In this document: positions 11,268 through 25,300 of the stretch, in pieces | How positions within the stretch are numbered: position 1 is the stretch's first letter | Layout: each line of letters begins with the position of its first letter | Origin: Candidula unifasciata | Lineage: Eukaryota > Mollusca > Gastropoda > Stylommatophora > Geomitridae | Direction of reading: 5' to 3' | Length of the DNA: 64,000 bases | Assembly: GCA_905116865.2 (NCBI GenBank) | Contig: CAJHNH020000838.1 | Coordinates: forward strand, 124,001-188,000 | Notes under the pieces: model-generated | The model's database searches: none | The model's input: the letters and a program-made list of their open reading frames with translations, nothing else | What the model was told of the DNA's origin: nothing | Program-made: the position numbers and the translations under genes

Positions 11268-11660
11268 AACTCTTCTTCTTATCGTTGTTTCAATAAAACA
11301 CACCAGGTTCTATACTGTGTTAAGTTACAACCAGTACAGAAATAATGTACCACAGATGTGTATGAATATAACCATATATATATATTGTTGATATTAATTT
11401 TCTTTTTCAAACGTATCCTTTGATGATGTTAATTATTATAAATGCAACATTTTCAGTTCCTTGCCTCCGACTTAGCATGTCACTAGTGTATATATTTTTA
11501 AAAGTTCGTTTAATCTTCAGTTTGAAGTTTCAAACCTTTGCAAAACCTTTGATATCAACTCGGTTTCACTGTTCATGTTGTGACATGCCTGGGGAATACT
11601 TGTATAGATCGTGAAGGAGTGGTGACGAGGTATTCTAGGACATGTAGATGGTATTACAGG

Positions 11661-11853
11661 CTAGGCCAGGACAGCCGACTTCATCCTCTCGATTCCTGTC
11701 AGGATCAGGTTGTTCTCGATCCCCTTCTGGGCGGGAGGGTTGAGTTTCTGCCGGATGTCCAAGCACTGCTGGTCCAGACGTAAGGTTTGATTCTTCAAGG
11801 AAATCTGGTCGTTGAGACGATCCATGTTTCTAGCCAGGGCGTCGAGGGCGTTG
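11661..11853 (-). CDS. TEKT2: TEKT2 exon 6 (C-terminus, stop)
   Basis: 193 nt. The acceptor is TTCCTAG. The first base completes His359, then [20 protein letters not shown] leads into a segment with a conserved LD-x-QCLDIR, and the frame ends ...KSAVLA and TAG at 11663-11661. It resembles the final coiled coil of tektins. Confidence 0.88.
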
Positions 11854-13221
11854 CTAGGAAGAAAGACAGGCAAACATTGAACTGTGTACACGACTGTCTG
11901 AATACATGCAACATTTAACTGTGTACATGATTGTCTGAACACAAGCACAATTTAACTGTGTACATGATTGTCTGAACACAAGCACAATTTAACTGTGTAC
12001 ATGATTGTCTGAACACAAGCACAATTTAACTGTGTACATGAAAGTCTGAACACAAGGATTTGTGTACACCAATGTTTCTCAAACTTGAGTGGGGAGGGGG
12101 GGGGGGCGGAGGATCTCATCGCCCTTTTTCAGTTTAAAAAAAAATCAACCCAGCGCCCCTCTCCTGTGAAATATCACCATCATGTGCCTTGTCGAAAATC
12201 TTAAGCGGTGATCTTTTGCCACCCTACACAGGCAGCAGGATCTTGGATTGGGCGGTGCTTTCCTGCCGACCCATACACATGACCAAGCCATCAAGGTATT
12301 GATCTCTTTGCTTTTGTTTCCTGCCCTTTATGTCAACTTTGACAGGGGATACTACTGGGATCGTTAGTGGAGCTACTTTGTGCGACGCTCTCATCAGGCG
12401 GTTAGCCGTCCTGGGGAGAGAGACCGAGTCATGGGGGATCAAATCCGAAGCGATGAAGGCGATCCTCTCTACTTACACACACACATATATATATTATAAA
12501 GTTAGTTGCGTCTCCTTTGCAGGACGTTGCAGAACCAACCCTAGCCTTTTTTACTGTTGTGGTATTTCTAAGAAAATTTTACGTTTAGTAGTTTGCCATT
12601 GCGGTTGCACGGTCAGCGCTCGGTACCACTGTTTCAAAACCAACGCAAGACAAATCGTCCGCAGCTGGTATCGAACCCGGCACCCCGACATTATGAAGCG
12701 CGTTCGCAACGCCTGAGCCACAGACGCCGACCATATATATATATATATATATCCCATGGTCCTATGGAAACAGCTCAGCATAAAGTAATAGAGTAACCAT
12801 TTGTCATGAGTTGAACCGGCTCTGACTTACTGTGCCTGCTGCAGCTTCTCCTCCAGCGACACGGTGGTGGCACGCAGCTGCTTGACCTCGTCCACCAGAC
12901 CGTAGTGGGCTGCATCAAAACACATCTCTTTATTGGGCCGATAAGTTCGGTTCTCCATCCGGGTCTCTGCCTTCATGGTGGATCGGTTTCTCTTCCTGAT
13001 GCTCTCCTCCAAGCCCCGAAGCTCACTCTGATGTTCTGTCACCTCTTTTATTATCTGCAACAACAAGAAAGGAACAACTATAGCGAAATCATCGATGTGG
13101 CTGCCCCAAGTGTCCTGCCAACTACAGTGAGATGACCTAGCTTTTATTCTCTCAAAAACAATAAAATATTCTGAATGTAGAACATTCAGCCCCGAAATGA
13201 TTTGGGGGGGGGGGGGGAAGC

Positions 13222-13309
<88 letters not shown>

Positions 13310-16300
13310 GTGTAGAACATTCAGACACGAGTGGTGTAGAACATTCAGACGCGGGTGCTGTAGAACATTGAGACATGAGTGGTGTAGAACATTCAGACAC
13401 GGGTGCTGTAGAACATTCAGACATGATTGGTGTAGAACATTCAGACACGGGTGGTGTAGAACATACAGACACGGGTGCTGTAGAACATTCAGACATGAGT
13501 GGTGTAGAACATTAAGACATCAGTGGTGTAGAACATTCAAACAAAAGTGGTGTAAAACTTTCAGACACTGGTGGTGCAGAACATTTAGACACGAATGGTG
13601 TAAAACATTCAGACACGAGTGGTGTAGAACATTCAGACACTGGTGCTGTAGAACATTTAGACACGAGTGCTGTAGAACATTCAGACACGAGTGGTGTAGA
13701 ACATTTAGACACGGGTGCTGTAGAACATTCAGACACGAGTGCTGTAGAATATTCAGACACGAGTGGTGTAGAACATTCAGACACGAGTGGTGTAGAACAT
13801 TCAGACACGGGTGCTGTAAAACATTCAGACATGAGTGCTGTAGAAAAAATACAGACATGAGTGCTAAAGAACATTCAGATATGTGTACTGTAGAACATTC
13901 AGACATTAGTGGTGTAGAACATTCAGACATGAGTGATGTAGAACATTCAGACACGAGTGGTGTAGAACATTCAGACACGGGTGCTGTAGAACATTCAGAC
14001 ACAAGTGGTGTATAACATTCAGACACGAGTGCTGTAGAACATTTAGACACGAGTGCTGTAGAACATTCAGACATGAGTGGTGTAGAACATTCAGACATGA
14101 GTGGTGTAGAACATTCAGACACGGGTGGTGTAGAACATTCAGACACGAGTGGTGTAGAACATTCAAACATAAGTGATGTAGAACATTCAGACACGGGTGC
14201 TGCAGAACATTCAGACACGAGTGGTGTAGAACACTTAGACACGGTGGTGTAGAACGTTCAGACATAAGTGGTGTAGAACATTCAGACATGAGTGCTGTAG
14301 AACATTCAGACACGAGTGGTGTAGAACATTCAGATACAAATGGTGTAGAACATTCAGACACGAGTGGTGTAGAACATTAAGACATAAATGGTGTAGAACA
14401 TTCAGATATGAATGCTGTAGAACATTCAGACACGAGTGCTGTAGAACATTCAGATACGAATGGTGTAAAACATTCAGACACGAGTGGTGTAGAACATTCA
14501 GACACGGGTGCTGTAGAAAATTCAGACATGAGTGGTGTAGAACATTCAGACACGGGTGCTGTAGAAAATTCAGACACGAGTGGTGTAGAACATTTAAACA
14601 TGAGTGATGTAGAACATTCAGACACGGGTGCTGTAGAAAATTCAGACACGAGTGGTGTAGAACATTCAGACACGGGTGCTGTAGTACATTCAGACATAAG
14701 TGGTGTAGAACATTCAGACATAAGTGGTGTAGAACATTCAGACATGAGTGGTGTAGAACATACAGACATGAGTGCTGTAGAACCTTCAGACATGAGTGGT
14801 GTAGAACATTTAGACATAAGTGGTGTAGAACATTCAGACATAAGTGGTGTAGAACATTCAGACATAAGTGGTGTAGAAAATTCAGACACGAGTGGTGTAG
14901 AACATTCAGACACGGGTGCTGTAGTACATTCAGACATAAGTGGTGTAGAACATTTAGACATAAGTGGTGTAGAACATTCAGACATGAGTGCTGTAGAGCC
15001 TTCAGACATGAGTGGTGTAGAACATTCAGACACGGGTGCTGTAGTACATTCAGACATAAGTGGTGTAGAACATTTAGACATAAGTGGTGTAGAACATTCA
15101 GACATAGGTGGTGTAGAACATTCAGACATAAGTGGTGTAGAACATTCAGACATGAGTGGTGTAGAACATTCAGACTTGAGTGCTGTAGAACATTCAGACA
15201 TAAGTGGTGTAGAACATTCAGACATGAGTGCTGTATAACCTTCAGACACGAGTGCTGTAGAAGATTTAGGCATGAGTGCTTTAGAAGATTTAGACATGAG
15301 TGCTGTAGAACCTTCAGACACGAGTGCTATAGAACATTCAGACATGAGTGATGTAGAACATTCAGACACGAGTGGTGTAGAACATTCAGACACGGGTGCT
15401 GTAGAACATTCAGACACGAGTGGTGTATAACATTCAGACACGAGTGCTGTAGAACATTTAGACACCAGTGCTGTAGAACATTCAGACATGAGTGGTGTAG
15501 AACATTCAGACATGAGTGGTGTAGAACATTCAGACACGGGTGGTGTAGAACATTCAGACACGAGTGGTGTAAAACATTTTGACACGGGTGGTGTAGAACA
15601 TTTAGACACGAATGGTGTAGAACATTCAGACACGAGTGGTGTAAAACATTTAGACACGAGTGCTGTAGAACATTCAGACACGAGTGCTGTAGAACATTCA
15701 GACACGAGTGCTGTAGAACATTCAGACGCGGGTGCTGTAGAACATTCAGACACGAGTGGTGTAGAACATTCAGACACGAGTGCTGTAGAACATTCAGACA
15801 CGAGTGCTGTAGAACATTCAGACGCGGGTGCTGTAGAAAATTCAGACACGAGTGGTGTAGAACATTCAGACACGAGTGCTGTAGAACATTCAGACACGGG
15901 TGGTGTAGAACATTCAGACGCGAGTGGTGTAGAACATTCAGACACGAGTGCTGTAGAACATTCAGACGCGGGTGCTGTAGAACATTCAGACACGAGTGGT
16001 GTAGAACATTCAGACACGAGTGGTGTAGAACATTCAGACACGAGTGGTGTAGAACATTCAGACACGGGTGCTGTAGAACATTCAGACATGAGTGCTGTAG
16101 AACATTAAGACATCAGTGGTGTAGAACATTCAGACAAATGTGGGTGTAGAACATTCAGACACTGGTGCTGTAGAAAATTTAGACACGAGTGGTGTAGAAC
16201 ATTCAGACACGGGTGCTGTAGAACATTCAGACACGAGTGGTGTAGAACATTCAGACACGAGTGGTGTAGAACATTCAGACACGGGTGCTGTAGAACATTC

Positions 16301-19300
16301 AGACATGAGTGCTGTAGAACATTCAGACACGGGTGCTGCAGAACATTCAGACACGAGTGGTGTAGAACACTTAGACACGGGTGGTGTAGAACGTTCAGAC
16401 ATAAGTGGTGTAGAACATTCAGACATTAGTGCTGTAGAACATTCAGACACGAGTGGTGTAGAACATTCAGATACAAATGGTGTAGAACATTCAGACACGA
16501 GTGGTGTAGAACATTCAGACATAAATGATGTAGAACATTTAGATATGAATGCTGTAGAACATTCAGACACGAGTGCTGTAGAACATTCAGATACGAATGG
16601 TGTAAAACATTCAGACACGAGTGGTGTAGAACATTCAGACACGGGTGCTGTAGTACATTCAGACATAAGTGGTGTAGAACATTCAGACATAAGTGGTGTA
16701 GAACATTCAGACATGAGTGCTGTAGAGCCTTCAGACATGAGTGGTGTAGAACATTCAGACATGAGTGCTGTAGAGCCTTCAGACATGAGTGGTGTAGAAC
16801 ATACAGACATGATTGCTGTAGAACCTTCAGACATGAGTGGTGTAGAACATTTAGACATAAGTGGTGTAGAACATTCAGACATAAGTGGTGTAGAACATTC
16901 AGACATAAGTGGTGTAGAAAATTCAGACACGAGTGGTGTAGAACATTCAGACACGGGTGCTGTAGTACATTCAGACATAAGTGGTGTAGAACATTCAGAC
17001 ATAAGTGCTGTAGAACATTCAGACATGAGTGCTGTAGAGCCTTCAGACATGAGTGGTGTAGAACATTCAGACACGGGTGCTGTAGTACATTTAGACATAA
17101 GTGGTGTAGAACATTTAGACATAAGTGGTGTAGAACATTCAGACATAAGTGGTGTAGAACATTCAGACATGAGTGGTGTAGAACATTAAGACATGAGTGG
17201 TGTAGAACATTCAGACATGAGTGCTGTAGAACATTCAGTCATGAGTGGTGTAGAACATTCAGACATGAGTGGTGTAGAACATTCAGACATGAGTGGTGTA
17301 GAACATTCAGACATGAGTGAGGGAAGAACCTCTATAAATGAATGGTGTAGAACACTGAGACCTGAGAAAGTGTGGCAAAACATTTCGTTTCGCGAAGAGC
17401 GATAAAGGGCCCCTAAGGCATGAGAGATTATGAGATTATGTGAACTAACGAACACAGCCATACATACCGTGGCTTTCTGATATTCCAGTTCATCCTTAGC
17501 ACGTTTACAGATGTGCATTCTTTTCCTGAAGGCGTACTCTGTTGCTTGTTTCTGGGCGTCCAACTCATTTGCTGTCTGTTGAAGTGTATGATACAGCTCA
17601 AGCCTTAGTTTGCTGGACGCTGCCAGCTCCGACTCGGCCTTCTCTTTGGTGAAACGACTCCGTTCATCCCACTCCAGGATGCTGGTGCTGCTGTTAGTCA
17701 AAACCAGGATGACAGTGATGGAGTTACCACACGTTAAACACATGATGATAGTTAAGCTGTATCGGCTCCCAAAATCTGCTCGAAGGAGTCCGGATGACTC
17801 CGCGAGCATTTCCTAGGCGCTTCCATGGCCACTCCGGGAAAATAAGTGAAAATGTAACGACATTAAAGATTCAGAAACCAAAAGTTGAGTTAGTAAGTTG
17901 CGTATCCTTAACAGGACATCGCAGAACCAACCCTAGCAACTTTTGGCGGTTGTGATTTTTTTAGCCAAATTTACGTCCAGTTGTTTGCCATTTCTCTTTG
18001 GGCGGTCAGCTTCTCGATACCACTGTAGAAAGCAACGCAACGCACAAGGACCGCAGCTGGACTTGAACCCGGCACCTCGGCATTACGAGGAGCGATAGCA
18101 ACGCATAGGCCACAGACGCCGACAAGAAACCAAAATCAGAATCAAAATAAGAAGACTAGAAATTAGATTGTGAGCGGAAATTCTCTTTTTAATTACATAC
18201 CAGCGGCACATTAGAAGATGTATAATTTACATGGGTACTGAATGTGTTCAGCGGAAGAAAATCCGCCTAAACTCAGCGGAGTACGCGGACCTTATACTTT
18301 TAACAGCTCACATGGAACTAAAAGTCCCGTTTCAAAACCACAATCGGTCGAAGTTTTAGATGCATTTACAAGATGAACTCAAAATCGTGTCTGAGAGTGC
18401 CCCTAAGACAAGCACTCACAGGAATGACATGTTTATGCATGGCCAGTCGCTTGACGTACACAGATTAGGATAGGGCTGTCTATGCTCCTGGGGCATCCCG
18501 ACAAGTGCCCAGCGGACCTATGTGTATGTACGACACTGTATATACACACACACATGTTAAATTTTCCTTCTGTCTACACCCTCTTTGTTCGCCACATGCT
18601 TTCTAAACACCACCCTCTTTGTTGGCCACAGAACATGCTTCCTAAACACCGCCCTCTTTGTTGGCTCCAGAACATGCTTTCTAAACACCACCCTCTTTGT
18701 TGGCCCCAGAACATGCTTTCTAAACACCACCCTCTTTGTTGGCCCCAGAACATGCTTTCTAAACACCGCCATCTTTGTTGGCCACAGAACATGCTTTCTA
18801 AACACCACCCTCTTTGTTGGCCCCAGAATATGCTTTCTAAACACCACCCTCTTTGTTGGCCCCAGAACATGCTTTCTAAACACCACTCACTACCTTGTCA
18901 AACATCGGGTTTGGTGGGACTGAGAGGCTGTGACAGACATTCCTTCTACAAAGTGTCTCCGCGAGCAACAAATTTGGGAATCACTGCTCTAGTCCATGCG
19001 ACCCATTATGCTGGTACCAGCGTTAGTGACAACCCACGATAAAATAAATACACATATGGTGATGTTTCTTGATAATACGTCCAGTCTATTTGTCTGCTGG
19101 ACGTGTGTTGTTTCCGAATGTATTGTATTTATGTGAATCACTAACAGAGCCATATTGGTACAGCAATGAATTCCCCACTTGGACAATGTGGCTTCTCATC
19201 AACAGCCGGCTCCATACCTTAATAAGCTGCATAAATACACAGGAGATAACACAAACTGTCTAGCCATAAACATTCAACTGAAGGCTCAAGTGATCCACTT

Positions 19301-22300
19301 CTCATGTAGCTGTATGGATCATTTTAAACAGGTTCTTCATAGTAAATATGGTTGTAGCAGCAGCCTTCATGGTAGCAAGCAACAACAAAAAGGGAGGGGG
19401 TGAGGTAGAAGAGGAGGATGAGAAAGAGGGGGGGGGGCGAGAAGAAGAAGAAGAAGAAGAAGAAGAAGAAGAAGAAGAAGAAGAAGAAGAAGAAGAAGAA
19501 GAAGAAGAAGAAGAAGAAGAAGAAGAAGAAGAAGAAGAAGAAATAGAAGAAGAAGATGAAGATGAAGAAGGAGAAAGAGGAGGAAGAAACACAAGGAGGA
19601 GGAGGAGGAGAAAAAGAACGATGTATCAGACAATGATAACATGAGAAGGGGATTGTCTTCCAGGACTCAGCCGTGAGTGGACGTCTCCCCGCCACACACA
19701 CAACATGGTGACTCACCCCTTGGGAACACGCAAAGGGTCCGGCTTGAAAGTGATGCCCGGCGAGCGGTCTGACAGATTGTACTGGTCTATGTCAATCCCC
19801 ATAGCGATGGTCTTGTCCTCCAAATCTGACTGGACCTGCTGCCGTGCCTCCTGAAGCAAACATAACTGCCCAAACGCCTCAGCGATTCTCTGTTGTACGT
19901 TTTTTCTCCAGCTTTCAATCAGTTCAAATTCCTGAGAAAAGAGAAAAGAAGTTAAGGAAACTTCCAGCCAGTGGGGTAACCATGGGGATACGGATACTTA
20001 TACCGGAGAAAATGCACACACAAAAAACTGGAAACCTTGGGTGACCTGGTCGCCCATTGGCTGGCCGGTTGACGATTTCGTGGCCGGTCGGGGTTGTATT
20101 TGGGTCGAGACTCTGGACAAGGCAAGACAAATAGTTGACCAGATGACAACAGGCACTTCTGCTATTGAAACTTTTCGCTGCCTGTTGAGGAGGCAGCCGG
20201 GGCTAACATGGACTTGTTCAGAATGCTGGGATATGGAATTTTTGCCCTGATTAACCCAGATGGAAACATACATTAACAGAAATGGTCCAACGATAAAAAC
20301 AATTTTTTTTTAAAAGACCTAGTGTAATACAACGAGGTAAAGGAGTCCTATTGACGAATGTTGAATTTTGAATTAAGATTCGACATCACAGCACTCAGGA
20401 CACTCCCATAAGTGCTTAATCCCCATATTCAACAGCAAACAAAGAGTTTCAATGCCGATAGTACCTGTAACCGTCTGATAGTATATCCGTCTCATCCTTC
20501 CCCTGGGTGCTGTTATAGTCTCCATGTTGAAAACTTGACTAGTTGCTGGTATAGTCTCCATGTTGAAAACTTGACTAGTTGCTGGTATAGTCTCCATGTT
20601 CAAAACTTGACTAGTTGCTGGTATAGTCTCCATGTTCAAAACTTGACTAGTTGCTGGTATAGTCTCCATGTTCAAAACTTGACTAGTTGCTGGTATAGTC
20701 TCCATGTTCAAAACTTGACTAGTTGCTGGTATAGTCTCCATGTTGAAAACTTGACTAGTTGCTGGTATAGTTTCCATGTTTAAAACTTGACTAGTTGCTG
20801 GTATAGTCTCCATGTTCAAAACTTGACTAGTTGCTGGTATAGTCTCCATGTTCAAAACTTGACTAGTTGCTGGTATAGTCTCCATGTTCAAAACTTGACT
20901 AGTTGCTGGTATAGTCTCCATGTTGAAAACTTGACTAGTTGCTGGTATAGTCTCCATGTTGAAAACTTGACTAGTTGCTGGTATAGTCTCCATGTTCAAA
21001 ACTTGACTAGTTGCTGGTATAGTCTCCATGTTCAAAACTTGACTAGTTGCTGGTATAGTCTCCATGTTGAAAACTTGACTAGTTGCTGGTATAGTCTCCA
21101 TGTTGAAAACTTGACTAGTTGCTGGTATAGTCTCCATGTTCAAAACTTGACTAGTTGCTGGTATAGTCTCCATGTTGAAAACTTGACTAGTTGCTGGTAT
21201 AGTCTCCATGTTCAAAACTTGACTAGTTGCTGGTATAGTCTCCATGTTCAAAACTTGACTAGTTGCTGGTATAGTTTCCATGTTGAAAACTTGACTAGTT
21301 GCTGGTAAAGTCTCCATGTTCAAAACTTGACTAGTTGCTGGTATAGTCTTCATGTTGAAAACTTGACTAGTTGCTGGTATAGTCTCCATGTTGAAAACTT
21401 GACTAGTTGCTGGTATAGTCTCCATGTTGAAAACTTGACTAGTTGCTGGTGTAGTCTCCATGTTCAAAACTTGACTAGTTGCTGGTATAGTCTCCATGTT
21501 CAAAACTTGACTAGGTGCTGGTATAGCCTCCATGTTCAAAACTTGACTAGTTGCTGGTATAGTCTCCATGTTGAAAACTTGACTAGTTGCTGGTATAGTC
21601 TCCATGTTCAAAACTTGACTAGTTGCTGGTATAGTTTCCATGTTCAAAACTTGACTAGTTGCTGGTATAGTTTCCATGTTCAAAACTTGACTAGTTGCTG
21701 GTATAGTCTCCATGTTAAATACTTGACTAGTTGCTGGTATAGTCTCCATGTTCAAAACTTGACTAGTTGCTGGTATAGTTTCCATGTTCAAAACTTGACT
21801 AGTTGCTGGTATAGTCTCCATGTTGAAAACTTGACTAGTTGCTGGTATAGTCTCCATGTTTAAAACTTGACTAGTTGCTGGTATAGTCTCCATGTTCAAA
21901 ACTTGACTAGTTGCTGGTATAGTCTCCATGTTCAAAACTTGACTAGTTGCTGGTATAGTTTCCATGTTCAAAACTTGACTAGTTGCTGGTATAGTTTCCA
22001 TGTTCAAAACTTGACTAGTTGCTGGTATAGTCTCAATGTTAAATACTTGACTAGTTGCTGGTATAGTCTCCATGTTCAAAACTTGACTATTTGCTGGTAT
22101 AGTCTCCATGTTCAAAACTTGACTAGTTGCTGGTATAGTCTCCATGTTGAAAACTTGACTAGTTGCTGGTATAGTCTCCATGTTAAAAACTTGACTAGTT
22201 GCTGGTATAGTCTCCATGTTCAAAACTTGACTAGTTGCTGGTATAGTTTCCATGTTCAAAACTTGACTAGTTGCTGGTATAGTCTCCATGTTCAAAACTT

Positions 22301-25300
22301 GACTAGTTGCTGGTATAGTCTCCATGTTGAAAACTTGACTAGTTGCTGGTATAGTCTCCATGTTCAAAACTTGACTAGTTGCTGGTATAGTCTCCATGTT
22401 AAATACTTGACTAGTTGCTGGTATAGTCTCCATGTTCAAAACTTGACTAGTTGCTGGTATAGTTTCCATGTTCAAAACTTGACTAGTTGCTGGGATAGTC
22501 TCCATGTTGAAAACTTGACTAGTTGCTGGTATAGTCTCCATGTTCAAAACTTGACTAGTTGCTGGTATAGTTTCCATGTTCAAAACTTGACTAGTTGCTG
22601 GTATAGTTTCCATGTTCAAAACTTGACTAGTTGCTGGTATAGTCTCCATGTTAAAAACTTGACTAGTTGCTGGTATAGTCTCCATGTTCAAAACTTGACA
22701 AGTTGCTGGTATAGTTTCCATGTTGAAAACTTGACTAGTTGCTGGTATAGTTTCCATGTTGAAAACTTGACTAGTTACTGGTATAGTCTCCATGTTCAAA
22801 ACTTGACTAGTTGCTGGTAAAGTTTCCATGTTGAAAACTTGACTAGTTGCTGGTATAGTTTCCATGTTGAAAACTTGACTAGTTGCTGGTATAGTTTCCA
22901 TGTTGAAAACTTGACTAGTTGCTGGTATAGTTTCCATGTTGAAAACTTGACTAGTTACTGGTATAGTCTCCATGTTGAAAACTTGACTAGTTGCTGGTAT
23001 AGTTTCCATGTTGAAAACTTGACTAGTTACTGGTATAGTCTCCATGTTCAAAACTTGACTAGTTGCTGGTATAGTTTCCATGTTGAAAGCTTGACTAGTT
23101 ACTGGTATAGTCTCCATGTTCAAAACTTGACTAGTTGCTGGTATAGTTTCCATGTTGAAAACTTGACTAGTTGCTGGTATAGTTTCCATGTTGAAAACTT
23201 GACTAGTTGCTGGTATAGTTTCCATGTTGAAAACTTGACTAGTTGCTGGTATAGTTTCCATGTTGAAAACTTGACTAGTTACTGGTATAGTCTCCATGTT
23301 CAAAACTTGACTAGTTGCTGGTATAGTTTCCATGTTCAAAACTTGACTAGTTGCTGGTATAGTTTCCATGTTCAAAACTTGACTAGTTGCTGGTATGGTT
23401 TCCATGTTCAAAACTTGACTAGTTGCTGGTATAGTTTCCATGTTCAAAACTTGACTAGTAGCTGGTAAAGTCTCCATGTTGAAAACTTGACTAGTTGCTG
23501 GTATAATCTCCATGTTCAAAACTTGACTAGTTGCTGGTATAGTTTCCATGTTCAAAACTTGACTAGTTGCTGGTATAGTCTCCATGTTGAAAACTTGACT
23601 AGTTGCTGGTATAGTTTCCATGTTCAAAACTTGACTAGTTGCTGGTATAGTCTCCATGTTGAAAACTTGACTAGTTACTGGTATAGTTTCCATGTTGAAA
23701 ACTTGACTAGTTGCTGGTATAGTTTCCATGTTGAAAACTTGACTAGTTGCTGGTAAAGTCTCCATGTTGAAAACATGACTAGTTGCTGGTATAGTTTTCA
23801 TGTTCAAAACTTGACTAGTTGGTGGTATAGTTTCCATGTTCAAAACTTGACTAGTTGCTGGTATAGTCTCCATGTTCAAAACTTGACTAGTTGCTGGTAT
23901 AGTTTCCACGTTGAAAACTTGACTAGTTGCTAGTATAGTCTCCATGTTATTTTCAACACACAAGATCCACAGAAATCAAGCATATCAACAGTTACACCGG
24001 GTAATAAGGATAACTGTACTGTATTTTATCGACAGGTTACAAACATAAACAAATTTATTTTACTGTGTTTCATCGAAAGGCTACAAACATAAACAGATTT
24101 ATTCTATTGTATTTCATGGACAGGTTACAAACATAAACAGATTTATTTTATTGTATTTCATGGACAGGTTACAAACATAAACAGATTTATTCTATTGTAT
24201 TTCATGGACAGGTTACAAACATAGTTTTTGATTAGTTTAAAAAAATTTGTTGCGTTTGCTTTACAGAACCTCACAGAACCAACCCCGGCATTTTTTGGGC
24301 GTTGAAGTTTTTCTAGGTAAATTTTACATTCAAAGTTTGTCACTGCTTTCTAAGCGGTCGCTTCTCGGTACCACTATCGAAACCCAAGCAAGACAGCCTA
24401 CTGCCACATCGCCTTTAGTTGGGATCGAACACGGCACCCCGGCATTAGGATGCGCGTTCACAACATCAAGGCCACAGACACCGACTAGTAAGTATGTAAA
24501 GGACCCATTTGACGCAAAAGTCCCAGCTGGCATTTGGCTCTAGACTCGTTTCAGTACAGACTCTACTTCCCAGGAAAAGGTTTTGGTAATCTGTTTAGGC
24601 TGGGAACCAAGTATCTGGCGGGACTGACCTTGTAAAGCTCATTCTCCGGCTCATCAGCCACCACTTCAATCTTCCTGCGACCTTCGCGGAGAGTTAAACA
24701 TTCGACAGCAACATCCGTTCGCAAGTTCAGATTCTCCAGAACCCCCTCGGCGGTCTCTTTGGCCTCAGACAAGTCAGCGATCTCCTGGTCCAGCTGCCTC
24801 AGGTTGCGCTCTAGGAGATCCTTCCACCTGCGCAGGTTGTTGACCCGATCTGCTAGCCTCACCTCTGTGGAGTACTGGTCCCATTTGGTCTGGCAGTCGG
24901 TTTCATTGCGCAGAAATCTGGCCTCCTGGCAAACCTGCAGTCACACACACAGATCAGTTCAGGCTAGTGCACAATATGTAGTTGAATGCTAACAGAGGCC
25001 ACCACAAACGAAAGTAAATAAGAAGTCGCCAAGTTAGATTTATAATGTAGTCAGCAGTTATCCTAATGTTAGATTTATGAAGTAGTCACAAAGTTAGATT
25101 TATAATGTAGTCAAAAGTTATCAGACTTATCAGGTAGATTTATGATAAAGTCACAAAAACTATATTTACGATGCAGTCACCAAGTAATTAGTAAGTTAGA
25201 TTTATGATGCAGTCACAAAGTAAGATTTATGATGTAGTCACAAAGTTAGATTTATGATGTAGTCACAAAGTAAGATTTATGATGTAGTCACAAAGTAAGA

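Noticed and set aside
12085..12200. hAT-like end at TGTTTCTCAAACTTGAG
   Set aside because: Resembles one end of a MITE but no partner end or duplication could be found; also broken by a G run.
13152..17189. Long frames of 8-residue repeats (up to 570 codons)
   Set aside because: Same arithmetic effect of the 24-bp unit, inside TEKT2 intron 4; several mutually overlapping frames on both strands.
19302..19716. Poly-Ser, poly-Phe, poly-Leu and poly-Glu frames
   Set aside because: Six-frame reading of the GAA tract.
20518..23952. CRISPR array
   Set aside because: Units are directly contiguous with no unique spacers, in animal DNA with introns.
24249..24487. Functional tRNA genes at the S1 copies
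   Set aside because: The A and B boxes are present but no cloverleaf with a paired acceptor stem, and a 235-bp body follows; these are SINEs.
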